DNA of 63,186 nucleotides from an uncultured Clostridia bacterium (GTDB taxonomy: Bacteria > Bacillota > Clostridia > Christensenellales > Borkfalkiaceae): positions 1-63,186 of the forward strand of contig CALVZL010000024.1 in assembly GCA_944372525.1 (NCBI GenBank), written 5' to 3'. The notes beneath the pieces were generated by a model, which worked only from the letters and a program-made list of their open reading frames with translations, was not told the origin of the DNA and made no database searches. Shown here piece after piece: positions 8,691 to 17,510 of this stretch. Each line of letters begins with the position of its first letter. The stretch's first letter is position 1. The position numbers and the translations under genes were made by a program.

Positions 8691-10343
8691 TCATTCGAGA
8701 GAGAGCAGGTAGTAATAGACCGGCTGTCCGCCGAAATGATAGTCCACGTCGCAGTCGGGGAATTCTTCCTGTACTTTTTCCGACAGCGCCTTTGCGTCTT
8801 CCTCGGTCACCCCCTCGCCGTAATAGAGCGTGATGACTTCGTGAGAGTCCTCTTTCAGTCGCTTGAGCAGGGCGATGACCGTCTCGTCGATAGAATTGCT
8901 CTTGGCAAGGATCTTTTTGTCGTCCAAACCGATGATGTCCCCTTCCTGAATGCTGAACCCGTTGACGTTCGTCGTACGGACGGCATGCGTCACCTGTCCG
9001 GACTTGACATTGTCGAGCGCATGAATCATGTTCGTCTTGTTCTCTTCCAAACTGGCGTCCGGGCTGAATGAAAGCGCCGCGGCAAATCCCTGCGGAACAT
9101 TTTTGGTCGGGATGACGTGGATATTGCGGTTGGTGACAAGTGCCTTTGCCTGCTCTGCCGCCAAAATGATATTTTTGTTGTTGGGAAACACGAAGACAGA
9201 CTCCGCGTTGATCTTCTGCACCGCAGTCGCGATATCGGACGCCGAAGGATTCATGGTCTGTCCGCCCTCGATGACGCGATCGACGAAGAGATCTTTGAAA
9301 ATATCGCTGATCCCCTGTCCCGCACAGATGGCAAGCATGCCCTGCTCCTTCTTTTCCGCCTCAATTTTGGCATGAAGAATGCGGTTCTGCTCGAGCATGT
9401 TTTCAATCTTCGGGCGATCCAGTTCGCCCAGTTCCAGTGCGTAAGTGAGCGCAATGCCGGGGCTGTTGGTGTGAACATGTACTTTGACCATTTCAAGATC
9501 GCCGATGCAGATCACGCTGTCGCCGATCCCCATCAGGTTCTCGCGCAGCTTGTCGATATCCGCAAGCGTCGTGCTCTTTTTGAGATTGATGACGAAAAAT
9601 TCCGTGCAGTAGGCAAATTCGATCTCGCCCAGATCCATGTTGACGATCGCCGAGTTGTCGCCGAACTCCGCATCGTTCCCGCCCGCCGCACTTGCCGCTT
9701 CCGTCTGTACTTCGGAGACGATCTCGTCCCCCATGACCGCGGCAAGAAACCCGCGCATGATCGTCATCAGACCGACGCCGCCCGAATCGACGACGCCCGC
9801 TTTCTTCAGCACGGGAAGAAGTTCCGGCGTCATGGCGAGCGCCCGATCCCCCTCCTCGATAATAGCGGGAATGAACGTTTCGAAATCGCGGAATTTATTT
9901 GCATTCTTCACGGCAAATTCGCTCATCATACGCACGACCGTGAGAATGGTCCCCTCCTTGGGGATCGCAACGGCGTTATAGGCGACTTTGGTCCCCGCTT
10001 CCAGCGCCTTCGCAAAGTTTTTCGTATCGACTTCCGGCTTTCCGATGCGGAGCACGGAACAGATCCCGCGGAAAATCTGTGAAAGAATGACGCCCGAATT
10101 GCCGCGCGCACCGCGCAGCGCGCCTTTGGAGACGGCGTCGCAAACTTCCATAAACGAATTGGAATTGATCTCCGAAAGCTCTTTGACCGCGGACTGCATG
10201 GTCAAAGACATATTGGTACCGGTATCCCCGTCCGGGACGGGAAAGACATTCAGTGAATCGACTTTCGCCCGATTGTTGTCAAGCATCTTCGCGCCGACCA
10301 ACACCATTTTCCGGAATGTCGCGCAATTTATCGTTTTTTGCAT
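8691..10343 (-). CDS. fakA: Fatty acid kinase catalytic subunit (DAK2/YloV family)
   Basis: FakA phosphorylates fatty acids delivered by a FakB (DegV) carrier, feeding exogenous fatty acids into phospholipid synthesis. The 550-residue protein has an N-terminal DhaL/DAK2 kinase domain (about 10-200) with the ATP/Mg motif NVFPVPDGDTGTN near residue 32 and GARGNSG near 78. A middle domain and a C-terminal DegV-like half follow. The ATG has GGGAG five bases upstream. It follows asp23 after a terminator-like hairpin. No fakB is seen in the window. The alternative name in genomes is 'DAK2 domain-containing protein'. Confidence 0.93.
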   Translation of the reverse strand: MQKTINCATFRKMVLVGAKMLDNNRAKVDSLNVFPVPDGDTGTNMSLTMQSAVKELSEINSNSFMEVCDAVSKGALRGARGNSGVILSQIFRGICSVLRIGKPEVDTKNFAKALEAGTKVAYNAVAIPKEGTILTVVRMMSEFAVKNANKFRDFETFIPAIIEEGDRALAMTPELLPVLKKAGVVDSGGVGLMTIMRGFLAAVMGDEIVSEVQTEAASAAGGNDAEFGDNSAIVNMDLGEIEFAYCTEFFVINLKKSTTLADIDKLRENLMGIGDSVICIGDLEMVKVHVHTNSPGIALTYALELGELDRPKIENMLEQNRILHAKIEAEKKEQGMLAICAGQGISDIFKDLFVDRVIEGGQTMNPSASDIATAVQKINAESVFVFPNNKNIILAAEQAKALVTNRNIHVIPTKNVPQGFAAALSFSPDASLEENKTNMIHALDNVKSGQVTHAVRTTNVNGFSIQEGDIIGLDDKKILAKSNSIDETVIALLKRLKEDSHEVITLYYGEGVTEEDAKALSEKVQEEFPDCDVDYHFGGQPVYYYLLSLE

Positions 10344-10404
10344 GAAAACTCCCTCTCTCCGTTTGCAAAAACTGTGAAACAGCTATTGAGAACCATTATG
10401 AAAT

Positions 10405-10450
10405 CAGAAAAAAATTATAATTCTCCCTAATTGCGAAGAATTATAATTTT
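10405..10450 (-). terminator. AT-rich terminator-like hairpin at the asp23 stop
   Basis: A 14-bp perfect stem (10411-10424 with 10437-10450) and 12-base loop on the minus strand continue into a T run. The asp23 stop codon lies inside the stem, so it probably reduces transcription into fakA. Confidence 0.65.
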
Positions 10451-10791
10451 AATCCCATCACGTTGACGTTTACGGTATCCACGATCATCCCCGTAAACTT
10501 TTCCACTTTATATTTGATTGATTCTTTCATGGACTCCGCGACCGCCTCAATAGAAACGCCGTACTTGATAAGCACATAGACATCGATAAAGATCCGATTT
10601 CCGGAAGTCGTCACCTTGACGCCTTTTCCGCCGGAATCCTTACCGAAAAGCTCCGCGAGCGTATCCATGAAACGATGCGCGACGGTATCGACGATGCCAT
10701 AGCTCTCCAAAGCGGCCTGAGCGGCCACCTTGGCGATCGCCAGATCGGATATCGAAATTTTCCCATACGCATTGCTCGTGCTGACAGACAT
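10441..10791 (-). CDS. Asp23/Gls24-family envelope stress protein (YloU-like)
   Basis: This 116-residue protein is of the Asp23 family, small alpha/beta proteins linked to cell-envelope stress and membrane association. Typical features are an N-terminal 'KISISDLAIAKVAAQAA' stretch, a GNRIFIDVYVLIKYG strand block, and a C-terminal 'VDTVNVNVMGLKL' that ends in the conserved V-x-V-x-G pattern. The start has AGGAG seven bases upstream. It is the first gene of the asp23-fakA-recG transcript and is divergent from rpmB, as in many Bacillota. Confidence 0.9.
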   Translation of the reverse strand: MSVSTSNAYGKISISDLAIAKVAAQAALESYGIVDTVAHRFMDTLAELFGKDSGGKGVKVTTSGNRIFIDVYVLIKYGVSIEAVAESMKESIKYKVEKFTGMIVDTVNVNVMGLKL

Positions 10792-10816
10792 AATGCTCTC
10801 CTAAACTTTCATCACC

Positions 10817-10845
10817 ATTTTACCCCATTGTGTCTGTTTTTGCAA
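10817..10845 (-). promoter_or_regulatory. Promoter of asp23-fakA-recG
   Basis: TTGCAA (10840-10845), 17 bases, TAAAAT (10817-10822) on the minus strand, about 20 bases before the asp23 Shine-Dalgarno. Confidence 0.7.
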
Positions 10846-10907
10846 GCATTATTGTAAAATTTTTCTTCGGTTACAGCAAAAAATTATTCTACAGCCCCGC
10901 TTTTTAA

Positions 10908-10936
10908 TTGATTTTTTACAAAAGAAATGGTATGAT
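10908..10936 (+). promoter_or_regulatory. Promoter of rpmB
   Basis: TTGATT (10908-10913), 17 bases, TATGAT (10931-10936). The leader to the rpmB start is about 65 bases. Confidence 0.7.
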
Positions 10937-11008
10937 AGTGCCGTTAATCGGAAGCGGCGCGGTCCGTTTTCCCAAAAACGACGGAAAAATCCCATCGGAG
11001 GTGGAAAT

Positions 11009-11200
11009 ATGTCGAGAGTGTGCAGCATATGCGGAAAAGGTCAGGCGTCCGGAAATAACGTCAGCCACTCGAATCGCAAGACAAGGCGTTCGTTCAAAGT
11101 CAATGTTCAAAAAGTCTCTTATAAGGCAGAAGACGGCAAGATCACGAACGGTTATGTATGCGCGAGATGCCTCAAGAGCGAAAAAGTAGAACGTGTGTAA
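11009..11200 (+). CDS. rpmB: 50S ribosomal protein L28
   Basis: This 63-residue ribosomal protein has the L28 sequence [12 protein letters not shown] in the middle. It carries both zinc-ribbon pairs, CSIC near the N-terminus and CARC near the C-terminus, so it is the zinc-binding (C+) form. GGAGG lies eight bases before the ATG. It is a single-gene transcript with its own promoter and a strong terminator, divergent from asp23. Confidence 0.97.
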   Translation: MSRVCSICGKGQASGNNVSHSNRKTRRSFKVNVQKVSYKAEDGKITNGYVCARCLKSEKVERV

Positions 11201-11209
11201 GCGAAAAAC

Positions 11210-11233
11210 GGGGACGAAACGTCCCCCTTTTTT
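11210..11233 (+). terminator. Intrinsic terminator of rpmB
   Basis: GGGGACG, AAA loop, CGTCCCC, followed by a T run, starting nine bases after the rpmB stop. Confidence 0.93.
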
Positions 11234-11290
11234 ATTACTGCGGCGAACCGATCGCCCGATGAAACGAAAAACACAATGCGGAGGAGCGAA

Positions 11291-14170
11291 ATGCTGCAAC
11301 TCAGAGCCATCACAAAAATCTACAAGACCAAAGGCGGAGCAGACACAAAGGCGCTCGACTGCGTCTCGCTTGATTTTTTTGAAACGGGAATGGTGTTCCT
11401 TCTCGGAAAGTCCGGTTCCGGAAAATCCACTCTGCTCAACATCGCGGGCGGACTGGATGCGCCGACGGAAGGCGAAATCGTCGTCATGGGAAAAAGCTCG
11501 AAGGATTTTTCGGCAAGCGATTTCGACAGCTACCGAAACACCTGCGTCGGATTTGTATTTCAGGAATACAATGTCCTCAACGAATTTAATGTGGAAGAAA
11601 ATGTGGCGCTCTCCCTCGATCTGCAGGGAAGAAATGCAGAAAACAAAGAGCGCGTGCGGCAAATCCTCAAAGAAGTCGAACTGGAGCCGTTTGCGAAGCG
11701 CCGCCCCAACACCCTTTCTGGCGGACAAAAGCAGCGCGTGGCAATCGCCCGCGCCCTCGTGAAAAATCCGAAGATCATCATGGCAGACGAACCGACGGGC
11801 GCGCTCGATTCCGCAACGGGAAGACAGGTCTTCGATACCTTGAAAAAGCTGTCTGCAACAAGACTCGTCCTCGTTGTCTCTCACGACAGGGAATTTGCCG
11901 AATTCTACGGCGACCGCATCATTGAACTGCAGGACGGAAAGGTGATCTCCGACGTCACGAAATATCGGGAAAATGCGGAAAAACTGGACGAAAACATCAC
12001 GCGCATCGGGGAAAACACCCTCTCCGTCCGAAGCGGCGCCGCGCTCTCCGAAAGCGCGATCCGCACCATCCGTGAATTTTTCGCGCGGTCGGAGGGCGAA
12101 GTGCTCATTTCCGCGGAACAAGAAGAGATCGCAAGTTACCGAAAAATCAACCGCATCGATGCGGCGGGCGCGAAAGAACGCTTCCGCAAAACGCAACCGG
12201 AACCCGCTCCCGCCGACCGAAACGAGACGGTCCGTTTCATCCGTTCCCGCCTGCCCGCAAAAAAAGCGCTCCGGATCGGCGCGTCGGGACTCAGGCTCAA
12301 ACCTTTCCGTCTTCTTCTGACCATTCTCCTTTCCGCCGTCGCCTTCTGCTTTTTCGGGCTCTTCTCCACGCTTATGCTCTACAACGGGGACGATGTTCTC
12401 GAACGGTCTTTTCTGGCAAGCGACTGCGAATATCTGACCGTCGGGAAAACGTATTCCGTCACGGCAACCTATTGGAGGGAAGGAGAAGCAATCTACACGT
12501 CCGTCTCAAAAGAGAACGCGCTCCTGACGCCCGAAGAAGTCCGCACGCTCGGCGGAGAAACCGCCGTCGCCGCGCTCCCCTTCTCTTACTCCCCCGACAA
12601 CGTCTCCGTCTCGACAGAACGGGTTTACGATTATTATGTCTTTCAGGCCGCGATCGACGTCTCCGACAGCGCCCTCGGCGAAAAGATCACGGCAGGCGAT
12701 GTTCCGAAGGGCGCAGACGAGATCGCGGTGAGTGCCTATTTTGCAGACTGCATGACGCGGGCAGAGCTTATTCTGACGGGCAATGACGGACAAACCGAGC
12801 GTTTCACGCCCGCAAGTCCCGAACAGCTGATCGGCAAAACCCTCCTGATACGGGGCATTCCCCTCACCGTCTGCGGGATCTTCGACGGCGGGACGATCTC
12901 GGAACCGTATGCCGCATACCGCAACACAACTTCCTTCGATCTTTTTACCCGTCTGAAAATGGTAACATATTTGCAATCGACGCTGCATCTCTGCATCCTC
13001 CTCTCCGAAGACTTCCGAAGCGAACACGCCGAATTGCTGTCCTCTGCAAATTCGTTTGAAAACGAACTGCGGCTGACCGAAACCTATACTCTGACGAACG
13101 ACCGCGCGGATATCGATGCGATCGCATTCTGCAGTCAGTTTGCGCTCTGTTCTCCGCAGAATCCTTCCGTGCTCTTCTTCGGCAACGCGCCGTCCTCCCT
13201 TACGGGCAACCGACTTGTCTTGCCCGTAAGGTTCTTCGGCGGAGACTGGTTTCTGCGCAAACCGCTCGATCAGCTCTCACCCGAAGAGCAGGACGAGTAC
13301 GAGACTTTCCTGAAAAACTGCGAGCTGCTCCTCTTTGGCTCGGCTCCCGAGACAGAAGAGCCGGGAATCGCGCAAAACACTGTTTCGGAAGAACTTGACA
13401 CGGCGAAAAAAGCGGCGGCGGACTACCTGTCCGCACAGAATCTGACGGTCACGCTCCGAAGCAAAACGGGAACGGAGCTTCTCTGCGAGGTCGTCGGACT
13501 CTGCACGGAGACGAAAGAAATCGTCTACTGTTCGCAGGAATTGCTCGATGCCGTCTCCGTGGAATGGACGGAGTACAAGACAAACTACGTCCCCGAAGAG
13601 GACGCGGTCTATTCCTCAGTCTATCTCCCGTTCGACAAGACCTCGGACGGGTTCCGCATCGCGACGAAAAACCTGTTTTCCGAAGACGCACAAACGGGGA
13701 TCTCTTATTCGCTGACCAACTCTCTCTACAACGAAGTGCAGAACGTCAACAGCATCGTGGACACGCTGTGGAGAGTCTTTCTGACCGTAGGGCTTATTTT
13801 TATGGTTTTCGCGTCTCTGCTGCTGTTCAACTTCATTTCCGTCTCCATCGCGGGAAAGAAAAAAGAGATCGGCATTCTGCGCGCGCTCGGCGCACGCGGA
13901 ACGGATGTATTCAAAATTTTCTTTGCGGAATCGGGAATCATCGTAAGCATCTGCACCCTGCTCGCCCTCATCGCGACGTTCGCATCCGTTTCCGCTCTGA
14001 ACAATACCCTTCGCGCAGAGCTTGCGATCATGGTGCAGATCTTCCTGTTCGGTCCGCTTCCCATTCTCATCATGATCGGAATTTCCGCCTTCGTCGCGGT
14101 GATCTCCACCTTCCTGCCCGTCTTTTTGGCGGCAAGAAAAAAGCCCGTCGATTCCATCCGGGCTCTCTGA
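11291..14170 (+). CDS. ABC transporter, ATPase fused to FtsX/MacB-type permease
   Basis: This 959-residue protein carries both halves of a MacB-like ABC system. Residues 1-225 are the ATPase: Walker A GKSGSGKST near 41, signature LSGGQKQR near 139, Walker B IIMADEPTG near 160. After a charged linker comes one membrane helix (about 341-363), then an extracytoplasmic domain of about 440 residues. Three membrane helices follow in the last 150 residues with the FtsX feature KKKEIGILRALGA. Such proteins move peptides, lipids or antibiotics, or transmit envelope signals; the substrate is unknown. GGAGG six bases before ATG 11291 marks the start. It has no partner gene beside it and ends at its own terminator. 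Confidence 0.9.
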   Translation: MLQLRAITKIYKTKGGADTKALDCVSLDFFETGMVFLLGKSGSGKSTLLNIAGGLDAPTEGEIVVMGKSSKDFSASDFDSYRNTCVGFVFQEYNVLNEFNVEENVALSLDLQGRNAENKERVRQILKEVELEPFAKRRPNTLSGGQKQRVAIARALVKNPKIIMADEPTGALDSATGRQVFDTLKKLSATRLVLVVSHDREFAEFYGDRIIELQDGKVISDVTKYRENAEKLDENITRIGENTLSVRSGAALSESAIRTIREFFARSEGEVLISAEQEEIASYRKINRIDAAGAKERFRKTQPEPAPADRNETVRFIRSRLPAKKALRIGASGLRLKPFRLLLTILLSAVAFCFFGLFSTLMLYNGDDVLERSFLASDCEYLTVGKTYSVTATYWREGEAIYTSVSKENALLTPEEVRTLGGETAVAALPFSYSPDNVSVSTERVYDYYVFQAAIDVSDSALGEKITAGDVPKGADEIAVSAYFADCMTRAELILTGNDGQTERFTPASPEQLIGKTLLIRGIPLTVCGIFDGGTISEPYAAYRNTTSFDLFTRLKMVTYLQSTLHLCILLSEDFRSEHAELLSSANSFENELRLTETYTLTNDRADIDAIAFCSQFALCSPQNPSVLFFGNAPSSLTGNRLVLPVRFFGGDWFLRKPLDQLSPEEQDEYETFLKNCELLLFGSAPETEEPGIAQNTVSEELDTAKKAAADYLSAQNLTVTLRSKTGTELLCEVVGLCTETKEIVYCSQELLDAVSVEWTEYKTNYVPEEDAVYSSVYLPFDKTSDGFRIATKNLFSEDAQTGISYSLTNSLYNEVQNVNSIVDTLWRVFLTVGLIFMVFASLLLFNFISVSIAGKKKEIGILRALGARGTDVFKIFFAESGIIVSICTLLALIATFASVSALNNTLRAELAIMVQIFLFGPLPILIMIGISAFVAVISTFLPVFLAARKKPVDSIRAL

Positions 14171-14187
14171 TCCGAACAACCGTTTCC

Positions 14188-14214
14188 GCCCTCCCCGCCG
14201 GGGAGGGCTTTTCC
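14188..14214 (+). terminator. Intrinsic terminator of the ABC transporter gene
   Basis: A 9-bp GC-rich stem (GCCCTCCCC/GGGGAGGGC) with a 3-base loop and TTTT, between convergent genes. Confidence 0.8.
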
Positions 14215-15131
14215 TATCCGCAGACCTCCGCAAACAGCCGCAAAAAGTTCTTCGAAGCAATTTTTTCCGCCCTGCGCGGCCCGAATTTTTCCGCAAACGC
14301 CGTCAGAAGATCGGGCATCGAAGCGGGATCTTTCAGATAGGGATTGGGAGGGATCCCGTCAAAATCGCTTCCGAGCGCAAGCACGTCTTCCCCGCCGACG
14401 CGCAGAATGTGTTCCGCATGGGCAAGGATCGCCCTTTTTTGCCCCTCCCGACTTGTGTCTGAAGAGAGAAAGTCGGCGCAGAAATCCAATCCGACAACTC
14501 CCCCGCAATCCGCAAGTCTGCGGATTTGTCCGTCCGTAAGGTTGCGGGCGCAGTCGAAAACGGCCTGTGCACCCGAATGGCTTGCCGCAAAGGGACGGCG
14601 CAGTCCCGCGACGTCATAGAACAAGCGGTCGCTTCCGTGCGATACGTCGACGATCATTCCCAGCTCTCCCATCCGTTCCGCCGCCTCAAATCCGCGGCGC
14701 GTCAGTCCGCGCGCGCTTTCCCGCTCTGCAAGCGAACGCCTTCCGGAAAGCACTCCCGCATAGTCCGGAAAATTGGGAAACCCCAGTCCGTTCGGCGTAT
14801 TCCAGGTGAACGACATCATGCGCACGCCGCGGGCACAGAGCGCGTCGAGCTTATCCCCGTCCCCGATCTCGCCGCCGCCCTCCACCGTAAGAAGCGCGTT
14901 GATCTTCCCCGGAACGATCTCCTTCGCCGACAAGACGGGATGATACCCCTCCTCCGCGCAAAGGCGGTCAAACGCATCCGCCAGCGACAAAAAAGCGGAA
15001 AACCCTCCGTTTTCCGCCACAAACGCGGCAAAACACTGCAGCAGACATCCGCCCGCCTGCAGCCGTTCCCGCGTGACTTGCCGCACTTCCGCCGTCGTCA
15101 GCGCATCGCAATGCAGATCGCAATAGATCAT
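14214..15131 (-). CDS. Membrane-dipeptidase family (M19) dipeptidase
   Basis: This 305-residue zinc peptidase of the renal dipeptidase family starts with the metal motif DLHCDAL (His7, Asp9). It has a Glu in LTVEGG near residue 82, His near 168 (VDVSHGS), ASHSGA near 188 and GSDFDG near 255. No signal peptide is visible, so it is probably cytosolic and cleaves dipeptides, possibly from peptidoglycan turnover. ATG 15131 has AAGGAG four bases upstream and overlaps the thiN stop by four bases. It is the last gene of the long yicC-to-thiN operon. Confidence 0.92.
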   Translation of the reverse strand: MIYCDLHCDALTTAEVRQVTRERLQAGGCLLQCFAAFVAENGGFSAFLSLADAFDRLCAEEGYHPVLSAKEIVPGKINALLTVEGGGEIGDGDKLDALCARGVRMMSFTWNTPNGLGFPNFPDYAGVLSGRRSLAERESARGLTRRGFEAAERMGELGMIVDVSHGSDRLFYDVAGLRRPFAASHSGAQAVFDCARNLTDGQIRRLADCGGVVGLDFCADFLSSDTSREGQKRAILAHAEHILRVGGEDVLALGSDFDGIPPNPYLKDPASMPDLLTAFAEKFGPRRAEKIASKNFLRLFAEVCG

Positions 15132-15730
15132 TCTGCTCCTTCGTCGACAAAGATCAGCACACATCCCTCCGTGACGAGGCGCGCCCGTTCCCCTGTCACG
15201 ACGTTGGAGATCCCCAGCGTCGACCCATAGACAAATTTCTTCGGCAGAGGATAAAAAAATCCCCCGCTTTCCATAATATGCGCCTCCCCGCCGAAGGGAA
15301 GCACGGAAACTGTCTTTCCCTTGCAGCCTTCGATCACGATTTCCCCCTCGGCGGCAAAGATGCGGGAATAATTCGTGATCATCGCCGCGCGGACGCCCAG
15401 CCCGACGGCTGCATAGAGCAAATGGAGATTCCCGAGAAAATGATCTTCTCTCCTGCCGCCTCCTCCGAAAAATTCGATCTCGCAAAATCCCCGTGCGGCC
15501 GCAAGACGCAGAGCGAGCTCCCCGTCCGTGGCGTCCTTCTCGGCGGGATAGACCTCCTTCGGCAAGGGGTCGGGAAGATAGGACAGAGAATCGAAATCGC
15601 CGAGCGTTTCATCGATCCGCACCCGCCCTTTCGCCCAGTCATACGCCCCGTCGCAACAGAACACATAGGCGTCCCGCACGTCGATCGTTCCTCGATAGGG
15701 CTCTCCGTTGAGCAGAACGATCGCCTTCAT
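15128..15730 (-). CDS. thiN: Thiamine diphosphokinase
   Basis: ThiN transfers pyrophosphate from ATP to thiamine. The 200-residue protein shows the family signatures: CCDGAYDW near 25, GDFDSL near 44, EKDATDGELAL near 63, GGGGRREDHFLGN near 88, and a C-terminal beta domain with GSTLGISN. ATG 15730 overlaps the rpe stop (ATGA) and has only a weak ribosome binding site, so it is probably coupled to rpe. The neighbouring rpe-thiN order is classical in Bacillota. Confidence 0.94.
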   Translation of the reverse strand: MKAIVLLNGEPYRGTIDVRDAYVFCCDGAYDWAKGRVRIDETLGDFDSLSYLPDPLPKEVYPAEKDATDGELALRLAAARGFCEIEFFGGGGRREDHFLGNLHLLYAAVGLGVRAAMITNYSRIFAAEGEIVIEGCKGKTVSVLPFGGEAHIMESGGFFYPLPKKFVYGSTLGISNVVTGERARLVTEGCVLIFVDEGAE

Positions 15731-16386
15731 TCGCCGCGCAGTCTCCGAATGGTCGCGCGCATATCCGCAGAACGAAACACCGCGCTGCCCGCAACAATGA
15801 CGTTCGCTCCTGCGGAGATGACGTCTTTTACGTTTTCTTCCGTGATCCCGCCATCCACTTCGATATCCATTTCCGGTCTCCCCGCCGCCACGCAAAAATT
15901 GCGCAGTTTTTCAATTTTGGAAAGAGATTCCGGAATAAACTTTTGTCCTCCCCACCCGGGATGAACGCTCATGAGCAACACCATGTCCGCCTCCCCGATG
16001 ACGTCGAAAATCTTTTCAACGGGAGTATCGGGGTTGATGACCGCAGACGCTTTGATGCCGTAATTTTTGATGAGCCGCAGCGTCCGTGCAATGCTCTCCC
16101 TGCACTCTTCAAGGTGAACGCTGACGACGTCGGCTCCCGCACGGGCAAATCCTTCCAGCCGCATTTCCGGCTGCAAGACCATCAGATGACAATCGAGCGG
16201 CAAAGATGTATACGGCCGAATATGCCGCACCATCTGGTCTCCGAATGTAATCGTCGGAACAAAATTTCCGTCCATGACGTCACAGTGGACATAATCCGCC
16301 CCGTTTTCTTCGAGCGACCTGACCGTCTCTCCCATGCGTGCGAAATCCCCCGCCAAAACAGAAGGCGCAATTTTAATTTGTAACAT
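15727..16386 (-). CDS. rpe: Ribulose-phosphate 3-epimerase
   Basis: Rpe interconverts ribulose-5-phosphate and xylulose-5-phosphate in the pentose phosphate pathway. The 219-residue TIM barrel has IAPSVLAGDF at the N-terminus, HCDVMDGNFVPTITFG near 35, HLMV near 68, MSVHPGWGGQKF near 138 and IEVDGGI near 173. The start chosen is the ATG at 16386 with GAGGGGG upstream; a Met seven codons earlier lacks one. Its first codons overlap the end of rlmN by 14 bases. Confidence 0.96.
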   Translation of the reverse strand: MLQIKIAPSVLAGDFARMGETVRSLEENGADYVHCDVMDGNFVPTITFGDQMVRHIRPYTSLPLDCHLMVLQPEMRLEGFARAGADVVSVHLEECRESIARTLRLIKNYGIKASAVINPDTPVEKIFDVIGEADMVLLMSVHPGWGGQKFIPESLSKIEKLRNFCVAAGRPEMDIEVDGGITEENVKDVISAGANVIVAGSAVFRSADMRATIRRLRGE

Positions 16387-17458
16387 CGTTTTCCCCCTCG
16401 TTTTCATTTTTATCCCGCATCGCTTGAGCGATGCAGCTTGCGCGGAGCTGTCCGCACGCCCCGCCGATATCGCTTCCCATGCTTCGGCGCAGCGTTGCGG
16501 AAATTCCGCGGTGTTTCAGTATCTCCAAAAAGCGATGCGCTTCCCGCTCCGAAGTCGCTTTCAGCGTTCGTTCGCTCACTTCGTTCAAACGAATGAGGTT
16601 GACATGGCACGGTTTCCCGGAAAGCAGCTCGGCCAGTGCAGTTGCATGCGCTTCATCGCTGTTTTCTCCCGCGATCAGGCTGTATTCGAAGATATATCTC
16701 CTTCCGGTTTTTTCGAAATAATACGCGCAAGCCTGTAAGATCTGATCGATGGAATACGCAGCAGAAACCGGCATGGTCCGAATGCGCTCTTTGTCCGTGA
16801 CCGCATGCAGAGAAACCGTAAGCGTTAACGGAATTCCTTCCGACGCAAACCGCCTCATTTGCGGAACAAGCCCGCAGGTGGAAAGGCTCACATTGCGCGC
16901 ACTCATGCAAAATCCTCCCTCAGCGGTGAGATTGCGCAGAAATTTAACGACGTGATCGTAGTTGTCAAAAGGCTCCCCGCTGCCCATGAGCACTGCGTTG
17001 GTCACGGCGCGGCGGCTGTTTGTCCCGCCCTCTTCCCGATTGACGCAGAGGATCTGACCGAGGATCTCTCCTGCCGTAAGATTTCGGATCAGCCCGCCCA
17101 GCGTCGAGGCGCAGAATTTGCACCCCATGCGGCAGCCGACCTGCGTAGAGACGCACTGCGTATTTCCGTAGCGGTACCGCATGAGCACGCCTTCGATAAG
17201 ATTTCCGTCCGCGAGGCGGAAGAGAAATTTTTTCGTGCCGTCCTCCGCCGAGACAAGCGTTTTAACAATGCGGACCGGCTCATCCTCAAAACGATCGAGC
17301 AGTTGCGCACGAAAAGATTTGGGAAGCGGAAGCTCTGAAATCTTCCTCCCCAAAACAAGACCTTCTCGGATCTGCTGCGCACGGAACGGTTTTTCTCCGC
17401 ACGCCGCAACGAGCGTTTTCAATTCTCCGAACGATAAATCCTGAATGATCTCCTTCAC
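16373..17458 (-). CDS. rlmN: 23S rRNA (adenine2503-C2)-methyltransferase RlmN
   Basis: RlmN is the radical-SAM enzyme that methylates A2503 of 23S rRNA and A37 of some tRNAs. The 361-residue protein has the N-terminal helical domain with FRAQQI, the cluster motif CRMGCKFC (CX3CX2C, near 108-115), GSGEPFDN and SLHAVTD. The second catalytic Cys region is near the C-terminus (GGACGQL). The start is GTG at 17458, the only start fitting the family, with a poor ribosome binding site. It lies 52 bases after rsmB and runs directly into rpe; the prpC-prkC-rsgA genes often found here are absent. Confidence 0.96.
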   Translation of the reverse strand: MKEIIQDLSFGELKTLVAACGEKPFRAQQIREGLVLGRKISELPLPKSFRAQLLDRFEDEPVRIVKTLVSAEDGTKKFLFRLADGNLIEGVLMRYRYGNTQCVSTQVGCRMGCKFCASTLGGLIRNLTAGEILGQILCVNREEGGTNSRRAVTNAVLMGSGEPFDNYDHVVKFLRNLTAEGGFCMSARNVSLSTCGLVPQMRRFASEGIPLTLTVSLHAVTDKERIRTMPVSAAYSIDQILQACAYYFEKTGRRYIFEYSLIAGENSDEAHATALAELLSGKPCHVNLIRLNEVSERTLKATSEREAHRFLEILKHRGISATLRRSMGSDIGGACGQLRASCIAQAMRDKNENEGENDVTN

Positions 17459-17510
17459 GGCGCGTTCCGCCCCGCCAAAGAGAACTCTGCCTTCTCTCTC
17501 CGCACTCTCT

